Program-made: the position numbers and the translations under genes
Notes under the pieces: model-generated
What the model was told of the DNA's origin: nothing
Databases searched by the model: none
The model's input: the letters and a program-made list of their open reading frames with translations, nothing else
Part shown: positions 7,072-14,574 of the stretch, one piece after another
How the letters are laid out: each line of letters starts with the position of its first letter
Numbering within the stretch: the first letter of the stretch is position 1
NCBI GenBank assembly: GCA_009772985.1
Contig: WOUS01000001.1
Coordinates: 248,001 to 312,000 of the forward strand
DNA: 64,000 nt
Source: Anaerolineaceae bacterium
Lineage (GTDB): Bacteria; Chloroflexota; Anaerolineae; Anaerolineales; Villigracilaceae
Direction: 5' to 3'

Positions 7072-7263
7072 TTATGCTTTGACGATGGCGGTGTCGGCCA
7101 CCGGGCAGACCGACTGGCACTGCGGGGTGTCGAAGTGACCGACGCACTCGACGCAGGTGGCGGCGTCAATCACGTAGGGGGTGCCTTCGGTGATCGAGGT
7201 GGTCGGGCATTCCGGCACACAGGCGCCGCAGGCGATGCAGTCATCAGTAATCTTGAGGGCCAT
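7072..7263 (-). CDS. 2[4Fe-4S] ferredoxin
   Basis: 63 residues. Two cluster motifs: CIACGACVPECP and CVECVGHFDTPQCQSVCP; the second has the extended loop seen in YfhL/Allochromatium-type ferredoxins, which often have unusually low potentials. Soluble electron carrier; partner unknown. Strong AAGGAG ribosome binding site and a full promoter upstream, so it is probably monocistronic. Confidence 0.93.
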   Translation of the reverse strand: MALKITDDCIACGACVPECPTTSITEGTPYVIDAATCVECVGHFDTPQCQSVCPVADTAIVKA

Positions 7264-7302
7264 GGGTTACACTCCTTGGTGAAATTAGTTAGGTTCGTGC
7301 TT

Positions 7303-7331
7303 AAGGTACTTTATCCGCCTTGGCGTGTCAA
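7303..7331 (-). promoter_or_regulatory. Promoter of the ferredoxin gene
   Basis: On the minus strand -35 TTGACA (7326-7331), 17-bp spacer, -10 TACCTT (7303-7308), about 40 bp before the start codon. Confidence 0.65.
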
Positions 7332-7400
7332 ATGACAAATGTCTTGAATTTGACCGCTTTTGTCATGGGGCTTTCGCCAGGCCCGGGACTCCTCCGCGCT

Positions 7401-7429
7401 GTAACGGTCACTTTGAAAGTGACCGTTAC
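7401..7429 (-). terminator. 29-nt palindrome after valS
   Basis: Perfect 14-bp arms around a single base; core CGGTCACTTT. It begins 6 bp after the valS stop. The same core recurs in the hairpin at 17302-17338. Likely terminator, though there is no U run. Confidence 0.55.
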
Positions 7430-7435
7430 ATCACA

Positions 7436-10177
7436 TCATCCCAACTGCGCTTTCAACTTCCCGGCAGTTTCCTGGAACGCGGCCAGCCGCTCGCGCTCCT
7501 TCTGGACGACCGGGGCCGGGGCCTTGTCCGCAAAATCGGAGCCGAGCAATTTCTCCAGCCGCTCGATCTGGGACTGGATGCCGGCCAGTTCCTTCTCCAG
7601 CCGGGCGCGCTCCTCGTCCATATCCACCATGCCGGAAAGCGGGATGTGGACCTCGACCGGGCCGACCACGAGAGCGATAGCGTCCTCGGGTTTGGATGCA
7701 AGAAATTGGTGAATAGTGAATTGTGAATGGTCGAGGCCAGCCAATGCAGCGATAACGCTGGATTGTTCTTTGAGCAAATCGGTCTTTGCCCCGCCGACAA
7801 TGACCGCCGGGAGCCGCTTCGCCGGGCTGACCTTCTTCTCGGCGCGCAGGTTGCGGATGGAGCGGACGATCTCCTGCACCAGCGCGAAGTCGGCCAGTTT
7901 CGTGTCTTCCCAGCCTTCCGGTTCGCGCGGCTCCGGCCACGCGGCGATGATGAGCGCCTCGGGCCAGTCTTTGGCGAGGTGGGACAAAATGGCATTTTGT
8001 CCTACTGCCTTGCGCAGGTGGCCCCACAGTTCTTCCGTCACGAATGGAGTAAAGGGATGCAGCAGGCGCAGGGAAATGTCGAGCACGCGCGCCAGTGTGG
8101 CTGCCGTCTGCTCCCTGTTCTCTGCTCTCTGCATCTGCAGTTTGGCAACTTCCACGTACCAGTCTGCAAAATCGGACCAGAAGAACTCGTAGATCTGGCG
8201 TCCGGCCTCGCCGAACTGGTAGGCCTGGAACAACCGTTCCACATCCCGGATAAGTTGCTGGAGGCGCGCCCAGATCCAACTGTCGGCAAGAGTCCATTCA
8301 CCCCCCTCTCCATTTTTGGGAGAGGGGCCGGGGGTGAGGGCCGAAATCGCCGAAATCACAAACCGCCCCGCATTCCAAATCTTGTTGGCGAAGTTGCGGT
8401 TGGCTTCCACTTTCTTCGTGCTGATGTTCATATCCTGGCCGGGAGTGGAGCCGACCAGCAGGGTGAAGCGCAGGGCGTCGGTGCCGTACTCATCCATCAC
8501 CACCAGCGGATCAATCACGTTGCCGTACGATTTGCTCATCTTGCGGCCATGCTCGTCGCGCACCAGTCCGTGCAGGTAGACGGTCTCGAACGGCGCCTGG
8601 CCAGTGAACTCCAGCCCGTCCATGATCATGCGCGCCACCCAGAAGAACAGGATATCGTAGCCGGTCTCCATCACGGTGGTCGGGTAGAAATACTTGTAGT
8701 CGGGCGTCTCTTCCGGCCAGCCGAGCGTGGAGAACGGCCACAGCCCGGACGAGAACCAGGTGTCGAGCACGTCCGGGTCCTGCCGGATGTTCTTCCCGCC
8801 GCAGTGGACGCAGGCCGACGGGTCTGCGCGGACGACGGTCTGTTTGCCGCAGTCGGCGCAGTACCAGACCGGGATGCGGTGTCCCCACCACAGTTGGCGG
8901 GAGATGCACCAGTCTTTAATGTTGTCCAGCCAGTTGTAGTAAACCTTCTCGAAACGTTCCGGGACAATCTTGATGCGCCCGTCACGGACGGCTTCCAGCG
9001 CGGCTTTTGCCAGCGGCTCGATCTTGACGAACCACTGCTCGGAGATCATCGGCTCGACGATCTCGCCGCCGCGCTGGGAGCGCGGCACGTTGAGCGTGTA
9101 CGGCTCTTCCCTGATGACCAGGCCGGCGGCCTGCATGTCGGCCCACATTTTTTCGCGGCAGGCGAACCGGTCCAGGCCTGCGTACGGCCCGCCGACCTCG
9201 GTCACTTTCGCCTCCCGGTCCAGCATCGAGAGGACCGGCAGGCCGTGGCGCTGGCCGATCTCGTAGTCGTTCGGGTCGTGGCCGGGCGTGATCTTGAGCG
9301 CCCCCGTGCCGAACTCGCGCGTCACGTACTCGTCGGCGATGACCGGGATCTCGCGTCCCAGCATCGGGACGATGACTTTGCGCCCGATGAACTTCTTGTA
9401 GCGTTTGTCATCGGGATGGACGGCGACGGCGGTGTCGGCCAGGATGGTCTCCGGGCGGGTGGTGGCGACGGGGATGTATTCGTCTTTGTGGGGGCGGGTC
9501 TCAGACCCGCCCGTACCGGTTTCGCGAGCCAGCATGTATTTGAAATAATACAGTTTGCCGGGTTCCTCCGAGTACTCCACCTCCAGGTCCGAGACGGCGG
9601 TCTTGAGGCCGGGCGACCAGTTGATGAGCCGCGGGCCGCGGTAGATGAGTCCCTTTTCGTAGAGGCGGACGAACGCCTCGCGCACCGCGCGCGACAGGCC
9701 TTCGTCCAGCGTGAAGCGTTCGCGCGTCCAGTCGCAGGAGGCGCCCATGCGGCGGATCTGGTCGGTGATGATGCCGCCGTATCTTTTCTTCCACTCCCAG
9801 GTGCGGGACACAAACTCGTCGCGGGTGTACTCCTCGCGGGTTTTCTCTTCGGTGCGGAGCAGGTACTTCTCCACCTGGAGTTGAGTAGCGATCCCGGCAT
9901 GGTCGGTGCCGGGAACCCACAGCGTCGGTTCGCCCTTCATGCGGTGATAGCGGATCATCAGGTCTTCCATCGAGACGAACAGCGGATGGCCGAGGTGCAG
10001 TTCACCGGTCACATTCGGCGGCGGGATGGAGATGACGAACGGCTTTTTGGCCGGGTCGAAGCCCGGCTTGCGCGGGTCGTTCGATGGCTGGAAGTATCCG
10101 CCCTTCTCCCACATCTCGTAAATGCGCGGCTCGGTGGACTTGAAGTCGTAGGCTTTGGGCAACTGGTATTCGGTCAT
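7436..10177 (-). CDS. valS: Valyl-tRNA synthetase
   Basis: 913 residues. Charges tRNA-Val. HIGH motif appears as HLGH (61-64) after PPPNVTGEL; KMSKS at 546-550. The catalytic core contains a CxxC zinc-ribbon insert (WYCADCG ... CVHCGG), the editing domain lies between about 190 and 340, and the end is the coiled-coil arm typical of ValRS (850-913). Two odd in-frame insertions sit in the anticodon-binding and later region: a 27-nt palindrome at 7979-8005 encoding VGQNAILSH, and word repeats at 7709-7733 and 8100-8138. It follows the hydrolase gene by 9 bp, downstream of a T-box. Confidence 0.98.
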   Translation of the reverse strand: MTEYQLPKAYDFKSTEPRIYEMWEKGGYFQPSNDPRKPGFDPAKKPFVISIPPPNVTGELHLGHPLFVSMEDLMIRYHRMKGEPTLWVPGTDHAGIATQLQVEKYLLRTEEKTREEYTRDEFVSRTWEWKKRYGGIITDQIRRMGASCDWTRERFTLDEGLSRAVREAFVRLYEKGLIYRGPRLINWSPGLKTAVSDLEVEYSEEPGKLYYFKYMLARETGTGGSETRPHKDEYIPVATTRPETILADTAVAVHPDDKRYKKFIGRKVIVPMLGREIPVIADEYVTREFGTGALKITPGHDPNDYEIGQRHGLPVLSMLDREAKVTEVGGPYAGLDRFACREKMWADMQAAGLVIREEPYTLNVPRSQRGGEIVEPMISEQWFVKIEPLAKAALEAVRDGRIKIVPERFEKVYYNWLDNIKDWCISRQLWWGHRIPVWYCADCGKQTVVRADPSACVHCGGKNIRQDPDVLDTWFSSGLWPFSTLGWPEETPDYKYFYPTTVMETGYDILFFWVARMIMDGLEFTGQAPFETVYLHGLVRDEHGRKMSKSYGNVIDPLVVMDEYGTDALRFTLLVGSTPGQDMNISTKKVEANRNFANKIWNAGRFVISAISALTPGPSPKNGEGGEWTLADSWIWARLQQLIRDVERLFQAYQFGEAGRQIYEFFWSDFADWYVEVAKLQMQRAENREQTAATLARVLDISLRLLHPFTPFVTEELWGHLRKAVGQNAILSHLAKDWPEALIIAAWPEPREPEGWEDTKLADFALVQEIVRSIRNLRAEKKVSPAKRLPAVIVGGAKTDLLKEQSSVIAALAGLDHSQFTIHQFLASKPEDAIALVVGPVEVHIPLSGMVDMDEERARLEKELAGIQSQIERLEKLLGSDFADKAPAPVVQKERERLAAFQETAGKLKAQLG
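7979..8005. repeat. 27-nt palindrome inside valS
   Basis: Ends GTGGG and CCTAC, 12 of 13 arm bases complementary. Adds nine codons in frame between GHLRKA and the conserved ALIIAAWPEP segment. Confidence 0.85.
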
Positions 10178-10186
10178 TCTGGCTCC

Positions 10187-11131
10187 TTATGAGGACAAAA
10201 AACTCAACGCTTTTTCGAGCGATTGCTCGAAGTCCGGCGGGAACTCGTGGCCGAGTTCGGGGTGGTCTTCCATCCGGCAGGGGATGCCAAACGTCGGCAG
10301 GATTTCGCAAACCTGCCCGAAGAACTCGCGGCGCGGATCCCGGCCTCCGGCGACGAGATAGCCGCGCACCGGATGGTCTCGCGCCGTCCCGGCCCATTCC
10401 TCCAGCAACTTCCGCTCGATCAGGCCGGGGACGACGGCCAGGAAGCCGCGCGCCGGGAGGCTGCCGTTGAGCGCCAACCGGATCGCCAGCGCCCCGCCCT
10501 GCGACATTCCGCCGACGATCACGCGGGACAGGTCAACCGGGTACTGCTCACAGAGACTCGCGAACTGCCCGACCACTTCCTCCTGCCCCTTGTCGCGGTC
10601 GGTCCAGGCGTACGCGCCCGGCCAGGCCAGTTGCGACGACTGCACCGCCGCCACCAGCCATCCCTGCGCACAGGCTGTCTCCCAGTACGACAGGCTGGCT
10701 TCGGCGGTACTGCTCATTGGATGCAGGGCGATCAACAAAGGGTATGGTTTTACCGCCTCCGCCGGTTCGCACACGACCAGCGCCGGCTTCGAGACGGCCT
10801 GCGCCGCGGCGTGACGTTCGCGGCAGACGGCGGTCATGCGCTCGAATTCGGGCAGTCCATGCAGCGGAGCGAGGTCCGGGTCGGAGCGCAGGGTCGGCTC
10901 GGCCCACCACATCCCGCCGTCCAGCGCCGCCTGCAAGACCCGCAGCGCCTCGTCAACCTTTTGCAGGCGCGAGAGCAGGCAGATGCGCCAGAAATCCGTC
11001 CGGGCGGACTGGTTGGGGAATTCGGCGGCCAGGCGCCCGGTTACGGCCAGCGCGCCGGCGTAGTCGCCCCGTTCGTAGCAGGCCATCATCTCTTGCGTGC
11101 GTTGGAAGAAAACGCGTTCGTCAGGCATCAT
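10187..11131 (-). CDS. Alpha/beta hydrolase with TPR-like N-terminus
   Basis: 314 residues from the ATG at 11131. The frame extends upstream, but those residues translate a palindromic repeat and are unlikely to be protein. Residues 1-100 look like short helical repeats (EMMACYERGDYAGALAV; KVDEALRVLQAAL). The C-terminal half is an alpha/beta hydrolase of the phospholipase/carboxylesterase kind: nucleophile elbow GGMSQGG, acid in GGRDPRREFF, histidine in ELGHEF. Substrate unknown. It sits between a T-box leader and valS, 9 bp before valS, so both genes probably respond to uncharged tRNA-Val. Confidence 0.75.
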   Translation of the reverse strand: MMPDERVFFQRTQEMMACYERGDYAGALAVTGRLAAEFPNQSARTDFWRICLLSRLQKVDEALRVLQAALDGGMWWAEPTLRSDPDLAPLHGLPEFERMTAVCRERHAAAQAVSKPALVVCEPAEAVKPYPLLIALHPMSSTAEASLSYWETACAQGWLVAAVQSSQLAWPGAYAWTDRDKGQEEVVGQFASLCEQYPVDLSRVIVGGMSQGGALAIRLALNGSLPARGFLAVVPGLIERKLLEEWAGTARDHPVRGYLVAGGRDPRREFFGQVCEILPTFGIPCRMEDHPELGHEFPPDFEQSLEKALSFLSS

Positions 11132-11203
11132 AGCATCCTTTTGCGTGGCTGCCCCTGCTCCCCTCTCCCGCTCTTGGGAGAGGGGTCGGGGGTGAGGGCA
11201 AAA

Positions 11204-11482
11204 CAAAAACGCCCGCATCCTCATGAGGACGGCGGGCGCCGCGGTACCACCTCAATTCGCTCTTTTCCAACTTCGTGCATCTTCGTGTGCCTTCGTGGAA
11301 AAAAACGCTCTTTGCCCGGACAATCATCCGGCCGGCCTGTAACGGGACCTCCCGTGCCGGTCTACTTTCACGAGGATTTCTTCGGCAGTGAACCTGTGCG
11401 ACTTCGGCAGTGGTCTGCTGCGGAGGCTTCCAGCCTGGACCTCCTTCTCTATCAGCGCGCGGACTGCGTACTACTCACAGTT
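11204..11482 (-). promoter_or_regulatory. T-box leader of the hydrolase-valS operon
   Basis: On the minus strand the invariant T-box GGTGGTACCGCGG is at 11239-11251. It is followed at once by a terminator: stem GCCCGC/GCGGGC (11211-11237) and a U run (about 11204-11209). Upstream lie stem-I features (AGTAG, AGAGAAGGAGG, GTGAAAGTAGACC). T-boxes sense uncharged tRNA; valine is inferred from valS. Between stem I and the T-box, three exact tandem 10-nt units CTTCGTGNNN (plus-strand view, 11271-11300) of a dispersed repeat family are inserted. Confidence 0.9.
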
Positions 11483-11488
11483 GGGCAG

Positions 11489-11517
11489 ATTATACAGAGT
11501 CCGGCGGGGCGAGTCAA
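11489..11517 (-). promoter_or_regulatory. Promoter of the T-box operon
   Basis: On the minus strand -35 TTGACT (11512-11517), 17-bp spacer, -10 TATAAT (11489-11494). Confidence 0.8.
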
Positions 11518-11525
11518 GCATTTGC

Positions 11526-11696
11526 GTGTCGTTGCGAGCCGCCGCTCCGAGCGCAGCGAGCGCAGCGAGCGTAGCGAGGGCGGCGAAGCAATCCCCTCTG
11601 GGGACGATGTCTCCGCGCAGGATCGGGGATTGCTTCCCTGGCCTAGCCCGCCAGGGCAGGCGGGCTGGAAAGAGCATCCAGCCCTCGCAACGACAC
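11526..11696. repeat. REP-like element with GTGTCGTTGCGAG ends
   Basis: About 170 bp bounded by GTGTCGTTGCGAG and its reverse complement. It contains an inner GAAGCAATCCCC / GGGGATTGCTTC pair and short GAGCGCAGC tandem repeats. The same element recurs at 22625-22748 and 53916-54024. No open reading frame of its own. Confidence 0.85.
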
Positions 11697-11734
11697 CCAG
11701 TTATGGTATCCTTAATCCGTCATTAATTCCACAA

Positions 11735-11761
11735 GTAGGTCGGATTGCCAATCCGACTTAC
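11735..11761. repeat. 27-nt palindrome with GTAGG/CTTAC ends
   Basis: Core GTCGGATTGCCAATCCGAC; lies 32 bp before the deoxynucleoside kinase gene. Confidence 0.8.
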
Positions 11762-11793
11762 TCACTTGATTATTTCGTGGTGAGGGAGAAACC

Positions 11794-12399
11794 ATGTACA
11801 TCGCCATCGAGGGCGTCATCGGCGTCGGCAAGACCACCCTGGCGCGGCTGCTCCAGCCCGCCTTTGATTCGGAAATCCTGCTCGAAGTCTTCGAGGAAAA
11901 CCCCTTCCTCTCCGACTTCTACGCGGACCGCGAACGCTACGCCTTCCAGACGCAGATATTCTTCCTCCTGAGCCGCTACCATCAGCAGCGCCGCGGCGTC
12001 CGGGAGATCCTCGCCACCGGAAAATCGCTCATCTCCGACTACACCTTCGCCAAAGACGCCCTCTTCGCCCGCATCAACCTCAAGAACGAAGAACTCGAAA
12101 TGTACAAGCGCGTCCACGAGGCGCTCGCCGAAAAGATCACCATGCCCGACCTGCTCGTCTACCTGCACGCCGGCACCGACATCCTCATGCAGCGCATCGC
12201 CATGCGCGACCGTACCTACGAGCGCGCCATGGAGCGGGACTACATCCAGCAGTTGAACGAGGCCTACGAAGAATTCTTCTCCCGACCCTACGACAACACC
12301 CCCGTGCTGGTCATAGACACCGACCCGCTGGACTTCGTCCGCCAGCCGGAGCACCTTGACCTGATCGGGGACCAAATCCGGAAAGCCCTGGAAAAATAG
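11794..12399 (+). CDS. Deoxynucleoside kinase
   Basis: 201 residues. Salvage enzyme that phosphorylates a deoxynucleoside to its monophosphate. P-loop GVIGVGKT (7-14), the ExxxNPFLxDFY substrate motif near residue 35-45, and the arginine-rich lid MRDRTYERAMERDY. Layout matches the deoxyguanosine/deoxyadenosine kinase family (DNK), but which nucleoside is used cannot be read from the sequence. GAGGGAG lies 7 bp before the ATG. A second family member is at 17342-18007. The next gene follows after 11 bp. Confidence 0.9.
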   Translation: MYIAIEGVIGVGKTTLARLLQPAFDSEILLEVFEENPFLSDFYADRERYAFQTQIFFLLSRYHQQRRGVREILATGKSLISDYTFAKDALFARINLKNEELEMYKRVHEALAEKITMPDLLVYLHAGTDILMQRIAMRDRTYERAMERDYIQQLNEAYEEFFSRPYDNTPVLVIDTDPLDFVRQPEHLDLIGDQIRKALEK

Positions 12400-12410
12400 A
12401 GGCAGATTTT

Positions 12411-13418
12411 ATGCGCATCACCCGAGAGACCCTGCTCCGCATCGCCAAAGAGACCGCCCAGAAACGGGCCATGTCGGACCGTGGACTGGTCGCGGCCTAC
12501 CTGACCGGTTCCCTGCTCACGCCCGACCCGTTCCTCGGCGGCGCCACTGACATTGACCTGGTGCTTGTCCACGAAGAGACGCCGAAGGTACGCCGCGAGA
12601 TCGTCGCGGTCACGCCCGAAATCCACCTCGATATCGTCCACGCCGCGCGCAGCGAGTACAACAACCCCAAGGAACTGCGCGTCCATCCCACGCTGGGGCC
12701 GGAACTCTACAACCCAATGTGGCTGTACGAAACCAAGCATTTCCTGGAATTCGTGCAGGCCGCAGTGCGGACGAAATTCCACGACCCGGCCAACGTGCTG
12801 GAACGCGCCCGCCTCAACTACGAGGCAGCGCGTCAGGTCTGGCTGGGGATGCAGACGAACCCGTCCGCCGGAACGCCAATCAGCCCCGATGTGATGCAGC
12901 AGTACCTTTTGTCCGTGGGCCGCGCCGCCGACGCCATCGCCGTGCTGAACGGCGGTCCGCTGGCCGAGCGGAGGTTCCTGCTCGAGTTCCCGAAACGCGC
13001 CGAGGCGGCGGGCAAGCCCGGCCTGGCCGCCGGTCTGCTCGGTCTGCTCGGCGCCCACGGCGTGGATGCGGCCGCGCTCGGCGAGGCGCTGCCCGAGTGG
13101 GAGAAGGCGTTCGTCGACGCGGCGGGCAGGCCCCGGGTCCACGCCAGCATCGCCGCGCCCCGGCTGGCGTACTACAAACTGGCGTTCCATTCCATGCTGG
13201 CCGGTGAAACGCCGCAGGCGGTCGTCTGGCCGCTGCTCCACACCTGGACGCTGGCGGCGCAGGTGCTGCCGCTGCCCAAGCAGTCGAAGTGGACCGCGTT
13301 CTGTGATTTGCTCGGACTGGCGGGCGAGGCGTTCGCCGAGCGTTTGGAGGGGCTGGACCGTTTCCTGGATACGATCGAGGAAATGCTGGAAGGGATGGCC
13401 TCCAGCCAGGGGTTGTGA
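12411..13418 (+). CDS. Nucleotidyltransferase-fold protein of unknown function
   Basis: 335 residues. The N-terminal third has the minimal nucleotidyltransferase signature: TGS (G33, S34), then DIDLVLVH (D47, D49) and a third acidic strand HLDIV. The rest is alpha-helical with no motif I recognise. It is co-directional with the deoxynucleoside kinase, 11 bp apart, with a GAGG site before the ATG. Such proteins can transfer nucleotides to antibiotics, proteins or RNA; no function can be assigned. Confidence 0.65.
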   Translation: MRITRETLLRIAKETAQKRAMSDRGLVAAYLTGSLLTPDPFLGGATDIDLVLVHEETPKVRREIVAVTPEIHLDIVHAARSEYNNPKELRVHPTLGPELYNPMWLYETKHFLEFVQAAVRTKFHDPANVLERARLNYEAARQVWLGMQTNPSAGTPISPDVMQQYLLSVGRAADAIAVLNGGPLAERRFLLEFPKRAEAAGKPGLAAGLLGLLGAHGVDAAALGEALPEWEKAFVDAAGRPRVHASIAAPRLAYYKLAFHSMLAGETPQAVVWPLLHTWTLAAQVLPLPKQSKWTAFCDLLGLAGEAFAERLEGLDRFLDTIEEMLEGMASSQGL

Positions 13419-13463
13419 CCGGGCAGATATGGGGGCGCAGGTTCGAGGTCCGGGACGCCAAAC

Positions 13464-13737
13464 TGTGGATAACTGCCCGTATTCTGTGGATAACCCGCGC
13501 GTATTGTGGAGAAGTCGCTCAATTGTTCGATTTATCAGCCCCCATATATGGGGGCTGGCGTTTTCCAAATCCAAGCGGTGGAATGGCTCCGGCAGGGCAT
13601 CCGGGAGGGTCGCGGGCGGGGGAAAATCCATCCACATTCTTTCAACACTGCCGGTGACGGCAAACCACCAGATGCGGGCGGCGGGGCGGCGGGAGCGCCA
13701 GTGTTGGCGGGGTTTTGGCTTTTTCCACTTTTCCACA
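13464..13737. other. Cluster of DnaA-box-like motifs (possible origin)
   Basis: TGTGGATAA occurs exactly at 13464-13472 and 13485-13493, followed by TGTGGAGAA at 13505-13513; start-to-start spacing is 21 and 20 bp, about two helical turns. Opposite-orientation near matches are CCATCCACA (13628-13636), TTTTCCACT (13721-13729) and TTTTCCACA (13729-13737). A perfect 20-bp palindrome is at 13537-13556 and a short AT-rich stretch follows (13758-13785). No dnaA or dnaN gene is in the window, so the call as oriC is tentative. Confidence 0.45.
13537..13556. repeat. Perfect 20-bp palindrome
   Basis: AGCCCCCATA and its mirror complement TATGGGGGCT, inside the DnaA-box-like cluster. Confidence 0.8.
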
Positions 13738-13799
13738 GGGCCTACTACGACTACGACTCTTAACTAAACAATAAAACTATGGGAGGATATTGGACATTC

Positions 13800-14039
13800 T
13801 TTGCATCGTATTGCCCGAATGTCACGAATGACTCCACTGCAAAAACCTTTTTCACCGCGAAGACCGCAAAGAACGCGAAGAAAAACCAAAGAATTTAAAT
13901 ATCCGTATTGAGAATCTGCAAAAAAACCTTCGCGCTTTTTAAACTATCCTTCGCGGCCTTCGCCCCTTCGCGGTGAGATTTACTTTTTGCAGTGGAGTCA
14001 CGAATCTTCTTCGGGTAATTCGTGAAAATTCGATGCAAA
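13800..14039. repeat. 240-bp imperfect inverted repeat (MITE-like)
   Basis: Left end TTTGCATCG (13800-13808) matches right end CGATGCAAA (14031-14039) in inverse. Both arms carry ACTCCACTGCAAAAA, a TCACGAAT motif and CACCGCGAAG-type word repeats. No reading frame inside looks coding. From 13419 to 14223 there is no gene: only the DnaA-box-like cluster, this hairpin and the spoVS promoter. Confidence 0.7.
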
Positions 14040-14141
14040 AGACAGGCAAGTGCAATGACCGATAAAGTCTATTTTTTAGTGGGAACTCTTTGGCTCTCTG
14101 GGGTGTGACCAGCGTACCGCCTTGTATAGACAGATTCCTGC

Positions 14142-14170
14142 TTGAATCGCGCCCGCGAATCTTGTACAAT
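14142..14170 (+). promoter_or_regulatory. Promoter of spoVS
   Basis: -35 TTGAAT (14142-14147), 17-bp spacer, -10 TACAAT (14165-14170), 53 bp before the ATG. Confidence 0.7.
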
Positions 14171-14223
14171 GATTATGCAAGCACGCCCCTTTATTCGACC
14201 AACGTGCGCAAGGGAGAGCCGCT

Positions 14224-14484
14224 ATGGATATGATCAAAGTCTCCGCAACCTCCCGTACCTCTGCTGTGGCTGGGGCAATCGCGGGTGTCGTCCGCGAACA
14301 CAAACGGGCGGAAGTCCAGGCCATCGGAGCGGGAGCCGTAAACCAGGCGATCAAGGCGCTGGCGCTGGCGACCGGCTACCTGAGAATTGACGGAATCAAC
14401 GTAATCTGTATGCCGGAGTTTGTGGACGTGGATATCGAAGGCAATATCCGCACGGCCATCAAACTGGTTGTCGAGCCGCGCTGA
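14224..14484 (+). CDS. spoVS: SpoVS-family protein
   Basis: 86 residues with the full SpoVS pattern: MDMIKVSATSRTSAVAGAIA, then RAEVQAIGAGAVNQAIKALA. In Bacillus SpoVS affects sporulation; homologues with an Alba-like nucleic-acid-binding fold occur in many non-sporulating bacteria, including Chloroflexota, where their role is unknown. Good AAGGGAG site 6 bp before the ATG. Nothing here suggests sporulation in this organism. Confidence 0.95.
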   Translation: MDMIKVSATSRTSAVAGAIAGVVREHKRAEVQAIGAGAVNQAIKALALATGYLRIDGINVICMPEFVDVDIEGNIRTAIKLVVEPR

Positions 14485-14574
14485 GAGATTGATTTGTCCC
14501 GGCATGCAAGCCAGGCGGTGCGCAGGCGATGCGCCTGCCTTGTGTTATGATTACGGGTGGAAGGTGAACCGCCG

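Noticed and set aside
7727-10192. An 821-codon plus-strand open frame opposite valS
   Set aside because: Antisense shadow of valS; low-complexity translation with no recognisable domain.
13939-14354. Two minus-strand frames of 76 and 92 codons around 14 kb
   Set aside because: One lies in the hairpin element and the other is antisense to spoVS; neither has a ribosome binding site or family match.
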